Below, in pieces: positions 63,100 through 64,000 of a DNA stretch of 64,000 nt (the first letter of the stretch is position 1; every line of letters starts with the position of its first letter). The DNA lies in NCBI RefSeq assembly GCF_013407855.1, contig NZ_JACBZH010000001.1:930001-994000 (forward strand), given 5' to 3'. The translations under genes were made by a program, and so were the position numbers. The DNA comes from Actinopolymorpha rutila. GTDB lineage: Bacteria > Actinomycetota > Actinomycetes > Propionibacteriales > Actinopolymorphaceae. The notes under the pieces were generated by a model, which worked only from the letters and a program-made list of their open reading frames with translations, ran no database searches and was not told the origin of the DNA.

Positions 63100-63684
63100 A
63101 TGCTCTCTTGCTACTAACGCGAAGCCGCCAGTTACACCATGTCCAGCGGCCAGGATGATCCGATCCAGGGTTGGGTGTACGGCTACTACCTGGGCGCCTG
63201 ACGGCTCGAACGGAAACCTGCGCGCTTGCAGCCGCCCTGAGATTCCGTAGAAGACGACGAAGCCGGCGTCGCCGGCTTCGCCATACGGGAGGGCTCCGCC
63301 GCTGCTCGTGCCAACGGAGGACGCCGCCCTCGGTAGCGCCCGGGAGAGGCCAGATGGTGCAGTCGAACGTCAGGGACACCTTGGCGGGCTGGTCGAAAGG
63401 GGTCGACTACCGTGGCACCCCGTCAGCGCTCTCGCCGGCAACCTCCATCCCTCGCGGCGACGAATCCCCCGTGTTGGCCCAGACGGCGTTCCGACCGATG
63501 GTCCCACCGGCGGCTGCCCATGGTCCTGCGCATGAAACGAAGCTCTGAGGTACCAACTCGCCCGCGGCGGCCGGCAGGAGGTGGCTGCCGAAGTACCCCG
63601 CCGCGGTAGTTGACGTGAAGAGAATCACCAACTTGCCTGAGTGCAAGCGAAAACTGAGACGGTCATCAGACCTATGAGCGTGAA
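63100..63684. other. 585-bp region with a strong hairpin and no supported gene
   Basis: CGAAGCCGGC pairs with GCCGGCTTCG (63258-63267, 63271-63280; 10 bp, loop GTC), probably a terminator for the upstream gene. A 20-codon frame at 63139-63201 is noted elsewhere. Nothing else is supported. Confidence 0.5.
63258..63280 (+). terminator. hairpin in the DUF1643 downstream region
   Basis: A perfect 10-bp stem with a 3-nt GTC loop, 159 bp after the DUF1643 stop, without a T-run. Confidence 0.5.
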
Positions 63685-64000
63685 TTACTTCCTCGCAGCT
63701 TCTCCAACCGCTGGCGGTGCTTCCACTTGCCTACCTGTCTTCGCCTTGGACCGGTGCGGTTTATCCGCACTCTGCGTATTTTTCTTTCGATACGTTATGT
63801 AGATCACGTCGATGGCGTCCGCTCGTATTACTATTCGCTGATAGTCCGATGAGAGCGGGCAATACTTCTTGTCCTTGGCTGACTTGACTTGAATTGGTTG
63901 CCGCAATACCAATTCTCGTCCCTCGGCTTTCATGTCTGCGGTATAGTAGGCGACTTTGCCGAAGTAGGTCGGACCGTCGGGTCGTAGACGTATGGTTACG
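63685..64000 (-). CDS. unknown protein, C-terminal part (cut by window edge)
   Basis: The frame runs open through the window end: VTIRLRPDGPTYFGKVAYYT, then GRELVLRQPIQVKSAKDKKY, SDYQRIVIRADAIDVIYITY and a basic tail. At least 105 residues are visible and the start lies outside. GC is low for this genome. It looks like a beta-rich domain followed by a charged tail. I do not recognise it. Confidence 0.6.
   Translation of the reverse strand, partial: VTIRLRPDGPTYFGKVAYYTADMKAEGRELVLRQPIQVKSAKDKKYCPLSSDYQRIVIRADAIDVIYITYRKKNTQSADKPHRSKAKTGRQVEAPPAVGEAARK

Noticed and set aside
63139..63201. 20-codon frame encoding MSSGQDDPIQGWVYGYYLGA
   Set aside because: Looks peptide-like, but there is no ribosome site or partner gene and a stop precedes it; too short to support.

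Overview
The window is high-GC actinobacterial DNA. mshA (mycothiol synthesis), carD, senX3-regX3 (phoR-phoP in Streptomyces), an HbhA-like protein and msiK all point to an actinomycete. The gene order matches blocks known from Streptomyces coelicolor (phoU, phoR-phoP, carD, ispD, ispF, cysS, rRNA methyltransferase, msiK) and from Mycobacterium (Rv0474-Rv0476 and Rv0486-Rv0491). I cannot name the genus; a Propionibacteriales-type soil actinomycete is a reasonable guess. No CRISPR array, rRNA or recognisable insertion sequence was found.

Positions 1-33250 are the conserved chromosome: partial dtd, a BKACE-type enzyme, an asparaginase, the XRE/HbhA/DUF2516 block, a frameshifted AlaX, a macro-domain protein, mshA, a YbjN protein, a thioesterase, gpmA, a fused asymmetric ABC exporter, phoU, senX3-regX3, an AraC regulator beside a phytanoyl-CoA dioxygenase family protein, carD, ispD-ispF, a Tat-exported flavoprotein, cysS, rlmB, an acyl-CoA dehydrogenase, two tandem HTDH-motif exported proteins (the first frameshifted), a DUF4032 protein, msiK and a LacI regulator. 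Many genes end in strong hairpins.

From tRNA-Thr(TGT) at 33319-33391 the window becomes accessory. A broken integrase copy touches the tRNA, followed by a RAMA-CBS-HEPN protein, an intact integrase that repeats the broken one, and a soluble/4-TM gene pair of lower GC. purC and a 64-codon gene follow. A GntR regulator with repeated GTGT/ACAC operators then faces a compact operon (40781-50328) encoding a TraD-like coupling ATPase, DUF4913 and DUF2637 proteins and a MobF relaxase-helicase. No VirB4-type ATPase is seen, so this looks like a mobilisable module, or one whose secretion genes lie elsewhere.

Positions 51153-61000 form a defence island. A leftward operon encodes two ParB-like proteins and a DNA methyltransferase. 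It diverges from a rightward operon encoding a PLD-nuclease/DEAD helicase, a small protein, a DndD-like SMC ATPase with a zinc hook, and a second small protein. I do not recognise this set as a named system and regard it as the best candidate for something undescribed. Next to it is an SRA-HNH modification-dependent endonuclease and an unusually structured inverted-repeat block. The last 3 kb holds small unknown genes, a short DUF1643 gene and a gene cut by the window end.
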